The notes under the pieces: generated by a model
What the model saw: only the letters and a program-made list of their open reading frames with translations
Told to the model about the DNA's origin: nothing
Databases searched by the model: none
Shown: piece after piece, positions 6,606 through 16,003 of the stretch
Layout of the letters: each line of letters opens with the position of its first letter
Position numbering within the stretch: the stretch's first letter is position 1
Program-made: the position numbers and the translations under genes
Source: Heyndrickxia sp050281185
Lineage (GTDB): Bacteria > Bacillota > Bacilli > Bacillales > Bacillaceae_C
NCBI RefSeq assembly: GCF_050281185.1
Contig: NZ_JBNNWS010000017.1
Coordinates: 62,001-126,000 of the forward strand
Length of the DNA: 64,000 bases
Direction: 5' to 3'

Positions 6606-8993
6606 ATGAAACTACTAAAAAAGTGGACACTATTCGTAGCAATGATCATCATCTTTCCAATATTGATCGTAAAACCGATATATGCGAAAGAATCCATTCA
6701 AATTAAGGTAGAAGCCGGAATAAATGGCAGCTTAAAAAGTGAAAGAGGATTTCCCGTTTATATCACTATAAAAAATAACGGTGAAGATTTTAAAGGAGAT
6801 TTACTTATTGATTTTGCAGCATCCTATAATTCTTCTGGAAGTAAAGCTATACATGTGGAATTGCCAGCAGGCATGACAAAGAAATTCGTTGTATCGGTCC
6901 CAGGTTTATTAGAAGATATTGGTTATGATTTTACTAAAAAACCTATCGTACATCTATATAAAGGAAGCTGGAAAAATGGTGATGAAGTGAAAGGAAGCGG
7001 CAGTTTGACATTTAGTCCTAAATTCGCTCCGCAAACTGAAAAATCAATTGGGATTTTAAGTGAAAACCCGGATAGATTAAAAGAATTAAAGACAATTCAA
7101 CCGAATTTTGAAGAAGTAGGAGTCTATACGCTTTCAAAGAGTACGATACCTCCTGATGCTTTAGGACTCGAGTTGTTTGACTATATCTTTGTCGATGAAT
7201 ATGCGGTTACTCAACTCGATGAATCTCAGCAAAGAGCTATTCAGGATTGGATTAAAAATGGTGGTGTTTTGATCAGTGGAGCTACACCAAATGGCCTGCA
7301 ATCTTTCGGAATATTAAAAGATGATATGCCGATGAATTTAAGCAAGGAGACAAAAATTAAAAACCTTTCTTTTTTAGAAGTGAATAAAAACAAGAAGCCT
7401 CCTTTCAACGAATTACCTGTGTTTACTGGGGAATTAAAAGATCAAACAAATATCATTACAAAGGTAGATAACATTCCTCTTATTGTAAATAAAAAAGTAG
7501 GGAACGGAGAAATCTGGCAAACTGCATTTTCTTTAGGTGATGAACCTCTATCTACATGGCAAGGTTACCATAATTGGTTAGGTTTCCTTTTGACCCAGGC
7601 TAAAAGCTCACAACCAAAAAGTATGTTTAATAGCGGAGGTGGATTTTTCGACTCGATTTATTATGAATTTGCAGAAGTAAACGAGTTATTTCCTTCGTCG
7701 CAATTTTCAATAGGGACTACTGTAATGATTTTAGTTTGCTATTTTCTTTTAATTGTACCGATTTTGTATTTTGTTCTTAAGAAATTAGATAAACGAGAGC
7801 ATTCTTGGTGGATAATTCCAGTTATTTCAATAGTTGTATCGATGGGGATATTTTTTACTGGAGCAAAGGATCGAATCTCTAAACCGCAAATCAATCAAAT
7901 GGGAACTTTTGAGGCGAATGGAAATGGTCAATTATTTGGTCTGTTTGGTACATCCCTAATGTCGAATAAGGGAGGAGATTATGTTTTTTCCTTTCCTAAA
8001 GGACAATTTAATGCAATTCCAATTAATGGTAGGCGGTTGAAAACAGATAACCAGACGGTTATTGAAAATAAGCTCAATACAGATCAATTTAACTTTAACA
8101 ATGTAGAATATTGGTCAACCAGATCATTACTAGGTTTTGTTAATGTTCAAATTGATGGGGAATTTTTGATTAATTTATCTTTAAACAATCAAAAGCTAGT
8201 GGGAAAAATAGAAAATCAATTTCCATATGATTTTGAAAAGGTTTATATCTGGACAGGTGATCAAACATATTCCTTAGGAAAACTGAAAAAAGGAGAATCA
8301 GTAACTGTTAATGAAAAAATGAATGAACCATATCTTAGTGCACCAATATATTCTGATATTTCAGGAGGATATTCTCAAATCAATAATGTAAGGGATATCA
8401 GTAAGATGAAAATGGAACGATTGGAAGGGATGGCTGGATTATTATCGCAAAACTATAATAAGGAAAATCAACCAGTTATTTATGGTATTACATCAAGCCC
8501 TGTTGTTCAAACAAAATTAGAAAACAAAACAGCGAAAATAAACAATCTTTCATTAATTTATCAGCCTTTTACGATTGGTGGAAATATTAACGGACCTTTT
8601 ACACTTAACCAAAATTCCATCCGTATGAGTGTTTCTGTTATTAAAGGAAATATAATGGAAGGAAAAACTGGAAAAGGGAATGATATGATGTTAGATGATG
8701 GTGAATATGAAATCACCTATCAGCTGCCACAGCAAATGAATGTAGAAAAGACGATTATTCAAGAGTTTAAAATTCAATTAGAAGAGAACAGATTAGTTGA
8801 TTATAGCATTTATGATTTCTCTAAGGGGAAATATGTTTCTTTAAATCAGAAAAATAAAGTCATCATTTTTGATAATACACCTGACAGATATTACTCAAAT
8901 GGAAATTTCAAAATTAAATTAACAAAAACTGCTCAAGGCGACCCCCATGTTAATCTGCCTGAATTTACAGTGAAAGGTGAGGTACGTCCATGA
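6606..8993 (+). CDS. secreted/membrane-anchored beta-domain protein, first gene of MoxR/VWA operon
   Basis: A 795-residue protein with a clear signal peptide (KKW start, hydrophobic residues 8-24, cleavage near YAK). An extracytoplasmic region contains a segment resembling an inactive glutamine-amidotransferase-like fold (IFVDEYAV, KNGGVLISGA around residues 195-225). Two membrane spans are at about 370-392 and 400-419. A second long extracytoplasmic beta-rich half (about 420-795) follows. I recognise no named gene. Proteins of this layout commonly accompany MoxR and VWA genes in Firmicutes. It overlaps the next gene by four bases, so translation is probably coupled. The start is ATG after AGGGGGC. 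Confidence 0.7.
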   Translation: MKLLKKWTLFVAMIIIFPILIVKPIYAKESIQIKVEAGINGSLKSERGFPVYITIKNNGEDFKGDLLIDFAASYNSSGSKAIHVELPAGMTKKFVVSVPGLLEDIGYDFTKKPIVHLYKGSWKNGDEVKGSGSLTFSPKFAPQTEKSIGILSENPDRLKELKTIQPNFEEVGVYTLSKSTIPPDALGLELFDYIFVDEYAVTQLDESQQRAIQDWIKNGGVLISGATPNGLQSFGILKDDMPMNLSKETKIKNLSFLEVNKNKKPPFNELPVFTGELKDQTNIITKVDNIPLIVNKKVGNGEIWQTAFSLGDEPLSTWQGYHNWLGFLLTQAKSSQPKSMFNSGGGFFDSIYYEFAEVNELFPSSQFSIGTTVMILVCYFLLIVPILYFVLKKLDKREHSWWIIPVISIVVSMGIFFTGAKDRISKPQINQMGTFEANGNGQLFGLFGTSLMSNKGGDYVFSFPKGQFNAIPINGRRLKTDNQTVIENKLNTDQFNFNNVEYWSTRSLLGFVNVQIDGEFLINLSLNNQKLVGKIENQFPYDFEKVYIWTGDQTYSLGKLKKGESVTVNEKMNEPYLSAPIYSDISGGYSQINNVRDISKMKMERLEGMAGLLSQNYNKENQPVIYGITSSPVVQTKLENKTAKINNLSLIYQPFTIGGNINGPFTLNQNSIRMSVSVIKGNIMEGKTGKGNDMMLDDGEYEITYQLPQQMNVEKTIIQEFKIQLEENRLVDYSIYDFSKGKYVSLNQKNKVIIFDNTPDRYYSNGNFKIKLTKTAQGDPHVNLPEFTVKGEVRP

Positions 8994-9925
8994 TCGAAAT
9001 AACTGGCTTAACAAAAAAATACGGATCATTTACTGCTTTAGATTCTCTAAACTTAAATATTGATAAAGGGACGGTATTTGGATTTGTCGGTCAAAATGGA
9101 GCCGGTAAATCTACCACGTTCTCAATTTTAGCTACATTGCTGGCACCTACTTCAGGAACAGCTTATGTTAATGGATTTAATATTTCCATTGAGCCAAAAC
9201 AAGTGCGAAAACAAATAGGTTATATGCCAGACTTTTTTGGTGTTTATGATCACTTAAAAGCTGAGGAATATCTTGATTTCTATGGTTCGAGCTATGGAAT
9301 AGAGGCTAATAAAAGAAAACAGCTCATTCCTCAATTACTTGAGCTTGTCAACTTATCTCATAAGCGTGATTCTTACGTAGATGTGCTTTCGCGGGGCATG
9401 AAGCAAAGACTATGCTTGGCAAGATCGCTGATACATGATCCAGAAGTGTTAATCTTGGATGAGCCAGCTTCAGGTTTAGATCCAAGGGCAAGGGTTGAAA
9501 TGAGGGAAATATTGAAAGAATTAAAGACAATGGGGAAAACGATCTTGATTTCTTCACATATTTTACCGGAATTAGCAGAGATGTGTGATGAAATCGGGGT
9601 TATAGATAATGGAAAGTTAGTGGCTCATGGTTCTGTAGCTGAAATCCAAAAACAATTGCAAGCAGAAAAAATGATTGTTGTTAAGGTTTTCAATAATCGA
9701 AAAAAAGCGGTTCAATATTTTGAAGATCAGCCAAATGTTTCACAGATGGATCTTTTAGAGGATGATGAGTCTTTCCAATTTGTATTTAATGGCGATTCAG
9801 AGGAACAGTGGCATCTATTAAAAGAAGCTATTTTGCAAGATATCCAGATTGTAAGCTTTAAAGAATTTGAAACGAATTTAGAAGATGTATTTATGGAGAT
9901 TACGAAAGGAGTGGAACTAGTATGA
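8990..9925 (+). CDS. ABC-2 type transporter ATP-binding protein
   Basis: A 311-residue nucleotide-binding subunit: Walker A GQNGAGKST near residue 34, signature LSRGMKQRL near 133, Walker B VLILDEPASGLD near 153, and an H-loop in ISSHIL. A C-terminal extension of about 90 residues is typical of CcmA/NatA-type ATPases. ATGA overlaps join it to the genes on both sides, and the downstream gene encodes the matching permease. It most likely powers export or envelope remodelling linked with the rest of this operon; the substrate is unknown. Confidence 0.88.
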   Translation: MIEITGLTKKYGSFTALDSLNLNIDKGTVFGFVGQNGAGKSTTFSILATLLAPTSGTAYVNGFNISIEPKQVRKQIGYMPDFFGVYDHLKAEEYLDFYGSSYGIEANKRKQLIPQLLELVNLSHKRDSYVDVLSRGMKQRLCLARSLIHDPEVLILDEPASGLDPRARVEMREILKELKTMGKTILISSHILPELAEMCDEIGVIDNGKLVAHGSVAEIQKQLQAEKMIVVKVFNNRKKAVQYFEDQPNVSQMDLLEDDESFQFVFNGDSEEQWHLLKEAILQDIQIVSFKEFETNLEDVFMEITKGVELV

Positions 9926-10770
9926 AACAGTTTTTAATTAACCCTGTATTAAATAAAGAATTTAAATTAAGGTTTCGCTCCTTTAAAACCTTTATCGGTC
10001 TCGTTGCCTATTTGTTAGCAATCGGTTTGATTGTCATTGGCTTTATTTTTATGATGACAGAGTTTAGAAGGGTCGGTTTTTTCCGTCCAGAAGAAAGTAG
10101 ATCATTGTTTACTATGCTTTCATTTTTACAACTTGCACTAATATTATTTATCACCCCTGGTTTAACTGCAGGAGTGATCAGCGGAGAAAGAGAAAGGCAA
10201 ACATTGAACATTTTGTTAACAACTGTTCAAAGCTCGACAAGTATTATTCTGAGCAAGTTGTTTTCATCTTTTTCGTATTTACTATTACTAATTATCTCAA
10301 GCTTACCAATATATAGTGTGGTTTTCTTATTTGGCGGAGTATCTCCTATGACATTGATCTCTGTTTTTGGATTTTATTTATTTACTATCATTGCATTTGC
10401 AAGCTTGGGTGTTTTATTTTCAACGATAATAAGGAAAACAATTGTATCTATGGTGACTACCTATGGAGTCACATTACTGTTAGCAGGTGGAACCGCTTTT
10501 TTCTTTCTCATTGTCATGCGTTTCACCCAAATGCAGATGCAGGGCGTTCCAACAACGAATCCAACAGGCTATTTTCTAGCGATGCTAAATCCACCTATTG
10601 TATTAGGAGGAATTCTTACACCTGAGATTTCAGAAGAGATGTATCGGACAACAGGAATCCACTTCCCGTTATGGGTTAGTTATATTATCTTTTATTCAAT
10701 TCTAACTTTGATCGTTTTATTGATAAGTATTTGTAAGCTTCGCCCAAATATGAAACCGAAAAATAGGTGA
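9922..10770 (+). CDS. ABC-2 type transporter permease
   Basis: A 282-residue integral membrane protein with about six hydrophobic spans (residues 22-48, 65-86, 110-135, 145-170, 180-200, 250-275). It has the ABC-2 family cytoplasmic motif SGERERQTLNILLTT after the second span. It is the permease partner of the ATPase encoded just upstream, sharing a four-base overlap. The residue range between spans five and six is an external loop. The family includes NatB-like and lipid or polymer exporters; the sequence does not show which. Confidence 0.85.
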   Translation: MKQFLINPVLNKEFKLRFRSFKTFIGLVAYLLAIGLIVIGFIFMMTEFRRVGFFRPEESRSLFTMLSFLQLALILFITPGLTAGVISGERERQTLNILLTTVQSSTSIILSKLFSSFSYLLLLIISSLPIYSVVFLFGGVSPMTLISVFGFYLFTIIAFASLGVLFSTIIRKTIVSMVTTYGVTLLLAGGTAFFFLIVMRFTQMQMQGVPTTNPTGYFLAMLNPPIVLGGILTPEISEEMYRTTGIHFPLWVSYIIFYSILTLIVLLISICKLRPNMKPKNR

Positions 10771-10775
10771 TCACG

Positions 10776-12329
10776 ATGGATGCGAAAAAACAATTTTATC
10801 AATTAATAAAAGGTGTTCAAAAGCAGCTATGGTTTGAACATTTTTTAAAGAGCTTACAAATTTTGTTCATGGTAACAGGTGTATTTTCAATCGTATTATC
10901 TTTGCTGGGGCGTTGGATAGTGATTCCGTATATTGAAAGGCCATTGATTATAGGGATCATAGTTATATTTATCCTAATCTCTTATTTATTTTATAAAAAT
11001 AGGCCCGGGAGGAAACAGTCAGCAGAGATTTACGATGAATATGTTAAAGATGACCGTGTGAAAACAGCTCTTTCTTTTATTGAATACGATGGGGATGTAT
11101 ATCAATTACAAAGAGAAGATGCCTTACAGTATATGAAAAAAGAAAGAAGTAATGTCCTGCAAAGAAAGAAAAAATGGCTTCATTATCGATTGATTATCAT
11201 GGCGATCCTATTATGGGGCGGGATGATTTTATCAGAAAGCATTCCTAACGAAACAATGAAAATGGCAAAGAATAAGGAAAAGGAAATCGAGTTAGTCAAG
11301 AAAACAGAAGAAAAAATTAATCAATTGATAAAGAAAGAAAAAAACGAATCGACGAAAAAAAACTTAAAAAAAATGAAGCAAGACTTAAAAAAATTAAAAA
11401 AGGCTGATGATGCTTTAAAAAAATTAGCTAAAGAATATAATCAGCTTGAATTAAAAACATTAAAAGCAAAAGAAAAACAACAGCCATTGAGAAATTTTGC
11501 AAAAATATTAGAGGAAATTAAGTTAAATGATTTAGCTAAAGCAATTGAAAATAAAGATACAAAAAAAATCGAGGAACAAATAAAAAAAATGAAAGATGGT
11601 TGGTCACAGTTAACCGACCAGCAAAAGAAAGCTTTAAGTCAGCTGCAAAATGGAGAAAATCCATTATCAAAAGAACAGTTGTCACAACTGGAACAGAAAA
11701 TTAACGATGCTATAAATATGGAAAATCAATTGAAAAATTTAGAAATTGCCCAAGACAACTTAAAAAATATTACTCAAGAATTACAAAAGAATATGATAGA
11801 AGATGGAATGCAAATTAGTGATCAATTAGCTTTTTCGGATCAATCTCAACAATTAATTAATGGAGAAAATCAATCAAATCAAAATCATTCAAATGGAAAT
11901 AAATCTGGAAATAATCAAGGAAAGGGTCCAGGCCAAGGACCAGGACAAAGCCAAGGCAAAAGTCAAGGTCAAGGAAAAGACCAAAGCCAAGGCCAGGGAC
12001 AAGGTCAAGGACAAGGACAAGGACAAGGTCAAGGCAATGGCCAGGGTCCTGGAGCTGGGACTGGTCAAGGGTCGCGTGATTTTCTAACTATTCCTGAAAC
12101 GATCGATGGTAAGAATAATATTAAAAAAGATACAGGTACACTAGGTTCTGGTAAAAGTAAAGAGCAATTTTCGGGAAATGGACCAGTATTAAGGGGTTCA
12201 ATACGTTCTTATAAAGAGGTGTTTCAACAATATGTAAATGCGTTTCGAAACAGTTCGGATAGAGTAAGGCTTCCTAATGAATTAGAAACAATTGTTAAAC
12301 AATACTTTTCAGATTTAAATCCTGACTAA
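10776..12329 (+). CDS. coiled-coil membrane protein with Gln-Gly-rich linker (DUF4175-like layout)
   Basis: A protein of 517 residues from ATG 10776, which has AGGTGA five bases upstream; a GTG at 10767 in the same frame is possible. Three membrane spans (about 25-43, 56-73 and 139-153) are followed by a Lys/Glu-rich coiled coil (about 165-350). A low-complexity Gln-Gly tract (about 385-435, repeats such as GQGQGQ) then leads to a short folded C-terminal domain ending NELETIVKQYFSDLNPD. The overall layout resembles DUF4175 proteins found with MoxR/VWA genes, but this is inferred from architecture only. The tract is encoded by six-base tandem repeats. Confidence 0.65.
   Translation: MDAKKQFYQLIKGVQKQLWFEHFLKSLQILFMVTGVFSIVLSLLGRWIVIPYIERPLIIGIIVIFILISYLFYKNRPGRKQSAEIYDEYVKDDRVKTALSFIEYDGDVYQLQREDALQYMKKERSNVLQRKKKWLHYRLIIMAILLWGGMILSESIPNETMKMAKNKEKEIELVKKTEEKINQLIKKEKNESTKKNLKKMKQDLKKLKKADDALKKLAKEYNQLELKTLKAKEKQQPLRNFAKILEEIKLNDLAKAIENKDTKKIEEQIKKMKDGWSQLTDQQKKALSQLQNGENPLSKEQLSQLEQKINDAINMENQLKNLEIAQDNLKNITQELQKNMIEDGMQISDQLAFSDQSQQLINGENQSNQNHSNGNKSGNNQGKGPGQGPGQSQGKSQGQGKDQSQGQGQGQGQGQGQGQGNGQGPGAGTGQGSRDFLTIPETIDGKNNIKKDTGTLGSGKSKEQFSGNGPVLRGSIRSYKEVFQQYVNAFRNSSDRVRLPNELETIVKQYFSDLNPD
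11925..12075 (+). repeat. six-base tandem repeat coding for Gln-Gly tract
   Basis: Runs of GGACAA/GGTCAA/GGCCAA units, densest at about 11985-12035, encode alternating Gln and Gly. Because the unit is a multiple of three, slippage would change length without breaking the frame. Confidence 0.8.
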
Positions 12330-12341
12330 GAGGTGTAAGAG

Positions 12342-13349
12342 ATGATAGAAAATTCGAAAGAGATAGTCTTTAAAGAGGCAACTGAGCTGCTTAAGCAAAC
12401 AAAATCGGAAATACAGTCATTTATTGTTGGTCAATCTGAAGTTATTGATCAAGTGTTATGGACGATATTTTCAGGTGGTCATGCCTTATTAGAAGGATTG
12501 CCAGGGTTAGGTAAGACGATGCTGATCAGAACAATTTCAGAAGTTATTGATTTGTCTTTTTCACGTATTCAATTTACTCCTGATTTAATGCCCTCAGATA
12601 TTACAGGTACGATGATTATAGAGCCTAATGAAAGTGGCAAACAGGAATTTGTTTTTCATATGGGACCACTGTTTTCTAATATTGTTTTGGCAGATGAGAT
12701 CAATCGTGCGACACCGAAAACTCAAAGTGCACTATTGGAAGCGATGGCAGAAAAAACGATTACGATTTTAGGTGACACCAAAAAGCTGGAATCTCCATTT
12801 TTTGTATTAGCCACTCAAAACCCAATTGATATGGAAGGAACCTATCCTTTGCCTGAAGCCCAAATGGATCGGTTTATAAGTAAAATTAATGTTGCTTATC
12901 CTACTAAAGAAGAACTAAAAGAAATTATTGTAAGGACGACTGGAGTTAAACCGCCGATATTGCGCAAGATTATATCTAAATCAGATGTGGTTCATATCCA
13001 AAATCTATCTAAAGAAATATTAGTTTCTGAAGAAATATTAGAACTTGCTGTCAATATTATATCTGCTACCCATCCAAATACAGAGAATGCTCCTGATTCG
13101 GTGAATAAATTTGTGCAATATGGCAGTGGTCCACGCGGACTTCAAGGCCTTATTCAAATGGCGAAAACAAGAGCCTTATTTGCTGGTCGATATCATGTAT
13201 CTATTGGTGATATAAAGCAAGTCGCCTCACCAGTATTACGACATCGAATACTGCTTAATTTTGAAGGGGAAGCATCCGGAATTACTCCAGATAATTTGAT
13301 TCAAGAATGTATTGAAATGGTCCAAAGGGCTGGAGTATATGCTAAATGA
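12342..13349 (+). CDS. MoxR-family AAA+ ATPase
   Basis: A 335-residue AAA+ protein: Walker A GLPGLGKT near residue 52, Walker B VLADEINRATPKTQSALLEAM near 110, sensor 1 TQNP near 150, and the MoxR motif YPLPEAQMDRF. A helical lid domain lies C-terminal. MoxR ATPases act as chaperones that use VWA-domain proteins as adaptors, and here the DUF58 protein and two VWA proteins follow directly. GAGGTGTAAGAG precedes the ATG. The gene ends in an ATGATG overlap with the next start. Confidence 0.92.
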   Translation: MIENSKEIVFKEATELLKQTKSEIQSFIVGQSEVIDQVLWTIFSGGHALLEGLPGLGKTMLIRTISEVIDLSFSRIQFTPDLMPSDITGTMIIEPNESGKQEFVFHMGPLFSNIVLADEINRATPKTQSALLEAMAEKTITILGDTKKLESPFFVLATQNPIDMEGTYPLPEAQMDRFISKINVAYPTKEELKEIIVRTTGVKPPILRKIISKSDVVHIQNLSKEILVSEEILELAVNIISATHPNTENAPDSVNKFVQYGSGPRGLQGLIQMAKTRALFAGRYHVSIGDIKQVASPVLRHRILLNFEGEASGITPDNLIQECIEMVQRAGVYAK

Positions 13350-14215
13350 TGATGTTATCACAGGAGCTTTTAGCCAAGTTAAGAAAAGCAACATTAGTTG
13401 TTAAAACTAGAAAAAGAGGAACTCATAAAGGATTGAGACGTTCTCCTAAATTCGGTTCATCATTAGAGTTTTCTGATTTCAGAGCATATCAACCAGGGGA
13501 CGATCTAAGGCAAATTGATTGGAATATTTATGGCCGAACCATGAAGCATTATATTAAACGATATTTAGATGAACAAGAAATAAAAACTGCTATTTATTTG
13601 GATTGTACAGCATCAGTAAACATTATTGAGAGCAAATGGGAGAGAGCAAAACAGATAGCAGCAGCATTCACTTATTTAGCTTTGTCAAATGAAGATCAAG
13701 TTTCTTTCATACCTGTTGAAACGAAGCAGCCAAGGATTATTCATAAAAAAGGCTCTTTTCATGCAAAAGCATCCATTTTCGAAATACTAAACTTACAAGT
13801 AAAAAATGAAGGGCTTTCCTTTACAGAATCAATTAAAAGTCATTTCCTGAAGGGTAAGCAGCTAACTATCATTATAACAGACGGATTAGAGCCAATCGAT
13901 CATTATGAAGGGGTACTTGAAAAATTCGCATTTTTAAAAGGAGAAGTTTGGTTCATCCAATTATTAAGCAGAATTGAAATACATCCAGAATATCATGGAG
14001 ATATAAAGCTCATTGATAGTGAAACAAGGAACGAAGTAAATGTTAGCATGAAACCCAGGATCATCAGTCAATATGAAAAAAAGTTAAATGAACATACAGA
14101 AAATCTAAAGCTTCTATGTAAAAGATTGGGTTTTGGGTACCTTTTAGTAGATGATACAAAGACGATTGATGAAATTATTCTTAGGGATTGCATCTCCCAT
14201 GGTTGGATTAGGTGA
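13346..14215 (+). CDS. DUF58 (VWA-like) protein
   Basis: A 289-residue cytoplasmic protein with the DUF58 hallmark FSDFRAYQPGDDLRQIDWN at about residues 50-68 and a VWA-like Rossmann fold after it (IYLDCTASV, where a canonical metal site would read DxSxS). The Ser-to-Thr change suggests a modified MIDAS. DUF58 proteins pair with MoxR ATPases throughout bacteria. The start overlaps the moxR-like stop by four bases. It could begin one codon later (MM start). Confidence 0.85.
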   Translation: MMMLSQELLAKLRKATLVVKTRKRGTHKGLRRSPKFGSSLEFSDFRAYQPGDDLRQIDWNIYGRTMKHYIKRYLDEQEIKTAIYLDCTASVNIIESKWERAKQIAAAFTYLALSNEDQVSFIPVETKQPRIIHKKGSFHAKASIFEILNLQVKNEGLSFTESIKSHFLKGKQLTIIITDGLEPIDHYEGVLEKFAFLKGEVWFIQLLSRIEIHPEYHGDIKLIDSETRNEVNVSMKPRIISQYEKKLNEHTENLKLLCKRLGFGYLLVDDTKTIDEIILRDCISHGWIR

Positions 14216-14227
14216 GGTGAAAATACT

Positions 14228-16003
14228 ATGGGTTTAACAAATCCAATCTATTTATTACTTAGCATTTTTATTGCCGGAGTCATCATATTTTATCTATTTC
14301 GTAAGCAATACGAAAAACAAATTGTCCCATCCAATCTATTTTGGGATCAGGTAATGAATGAATGGCAGGCTTCACCTTGGATTGAAAAGCTGCAAAGAAA
14401 TATATTATTATGGATGCAATTAGCGATTTTAACATTATTAATGTTTGCGTTAATTAATCCTTTCTGGCAGACAAAAGGGATCGGTAGTGATCATTTAATT
14501 ATTATTGTAGATACATCAGCCTCAATGTCTGCAATCCATAACGGTCAATCAAGATTCCAATCAGCGAAAAATGAATTAATATCGATGATTGATCAAATAA
14601 ATGGACAAGATGTTACATTAATTTCTGCAGGGAATGACGCAAAAGTAGAGATCAAAAACGAAACGAATCAATCACTTTTAAAAGCAAAGATAAATCAGCT
14701 TTCTATTTCCTATCAAGCTTGCAATATAGATAAAGCCATCCGTCTAGCAGAGTCTATGGCAGAAAAAAATAATTCATCCATCCATATATATTCGGATTCA
14801 GTTACAAAAGAATCCATTCCGCAGATTCGTCAAAAGCTCCCAATTCATGTTCATAATATTGGTAGTGAAGGAACAAATCTATCCCTCCAATCTTTTGGGG
14901 TAGCAAAGAGGAATCAAAAGATTGTTGGGGCAGGTTTGATTGAAAATCAGAGCAAAGAAGATCAGCAAGTGCAATTTCAAATTCGTAATGAAGATAATGT
15001 CCTTTTTACAAAAGTGGTTTTAATCCCTGGAGGCAGTCAAAAACTAGTCAATGTTCCATCCTTGCCTCAGAAGGATTATTATGTTGCATCAATCGATGTA
15101 AAGGATGATTATCCTATTGATAATACAAGGACGGCTGTCTATTCACCACCTCTTTCAAAAATATATGCAGTTGGTGACGTAAATCCATTTTTAATAAAAG
15201 GATTCGAGACTATTGGTGTACATGTTACTCAGGTTTCTATGAATGATTGGAAAGAGGAGCCAGAAGACGGAATTGTTTTAATGGAAGGTGTTCCCTTAAC
15301 AAAATGGATCAAATCTCCTTCCATGATTATTAATCCAAACAAAGGGAAAGAATCGAATATTAAACATCAGATAACGACCAAGGATGATCCCTTACTCCAA
15401 TATGTCGATTTTGAAAATACTTTTATTCAAAAAGGATCAACGATGAATCAAACTACTTTACAAACCATTGCCCAAAGTGGTGATGTTCCATTAATTGGAA
15501 AGGGTGAACAAAATGGAAAGCGAGTAGTTTGTGTTAATTTTTCAATAGAAGATTCAGACTGGCCTTTAAAGCCGGGTTTTCCTATATTTTTATATCAATC
15601 ATTTCAATGGCTTTCTGATCAGCAAAACTTTAAAGGATTTTTTACGCCAGATGAAAAAAAGTGGATGACAACCGATACAAATTCAAACTGGAAGATCTAT
15701 GATGAATCCGGCAAATTTATTCGTTCCTTTCAGCTTGAAAAGGAAAGCTTTGTTGCACCTAATAAGCCAGGGTTATATCAAATTACAGCAGGGGATCATT
15801 CTATGTATATGGCAGTAGTACTTGATGAATCAGAACAATCCATACCAGTAAAGCCTTCTTTTGTTTTGAATCAACTAAAACCTGGGGCAAAAGGAAATAT
15901 TAAATCAACACCATACTCATTTATATGGTTCTGGATAACAATTACAGCATTCATCATATTATTTATTGAATGGGAGGTTTATAGACGTGCAAATAGACGT
16001 TAA
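14228..16003 (+). CDS. BatA-like VWA-domain membrane protein
   Basis: A 591-residue membrane protein. Two N-terminal spans (about 4-22 and 57-78) bracket a BatA-type segment (VPSNLFWDQV), followed by a VWA domain with an intact MIDAS start, VDTSAS, at about residue 93. A large extracytoplasmic beta-rich region follows, and a final span lies at about 566-585 before a short basic tail. It probably presents a metal-dependent ligand-binding domain at the membrane under control of the MoxR ATPase. AGGTGAGGTGA precedes the ATG. It overlaps the next start by 17 bases. Confidence 0.85.
   Translation: MGLTNPIYLLLSIFIAGVIIFYLFRKQYEKQIVPSNLFWDQVMNEWQASPWIEKLQRNILLWMQLAILTLLMFALINPFWQTKGIGSDHLIIIVDTSASMSAIHNGQSRFQSAKNELISMIDQINGQDVTLISAGNDAKVEIKNETNQSLLKAKINQLSISYQACNIDKAIRLAESMAEKNNSSIHIYSDSVTKESIPQIRQKLPIHVHNIGSEGTNLSLQSFGVAKRNQKIVGAGLIENQSKEDQQVQFQIRNEDNVLFTKVVLIPGGSQKLVNVPSLPQKDYYVASIDVKDDYPIDNTRTAVYSPPLSKIYAVGDVNPFLIKGFETIGVHVTQVSMNDWKEEPEDGIVLMEGVPLTKWIKSPSMIINPNKGKESNIKHQITTKDDPLLQYVDFENTFIQKGSTMNQTTLQTIAQSGDVPLIGKGEQNGKRVVCVNFSIEDSDWPLKPGFPIFLYQSFQWLSDQQNFKGFFTPDEKKWMTTDTNSNWKIYDESGKFIRSFQLEKESFVAPNKPGLYQITAGDHSMYMAVVLDESEQSIPVKPSFVLNQLKPGAKGNIKSTPYSFIWFWITITAFIILFIEWEVYRRANRR

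Noticed and set aside
11985..12035. Possible CRISPR-like direct repeats
   Set aside because: Units are six bases without spacers and lie inside a coding frame; this is a coding tandem repeat.
11860..12087. Lys/Ala/Asp-rich 75-codon frame inside the coiled-coil gene
   Set aside because: It is the +1 reading of the six-base Gln-Gly repeat and lacks a ribosome site; the biased composition is explained by the repeat.
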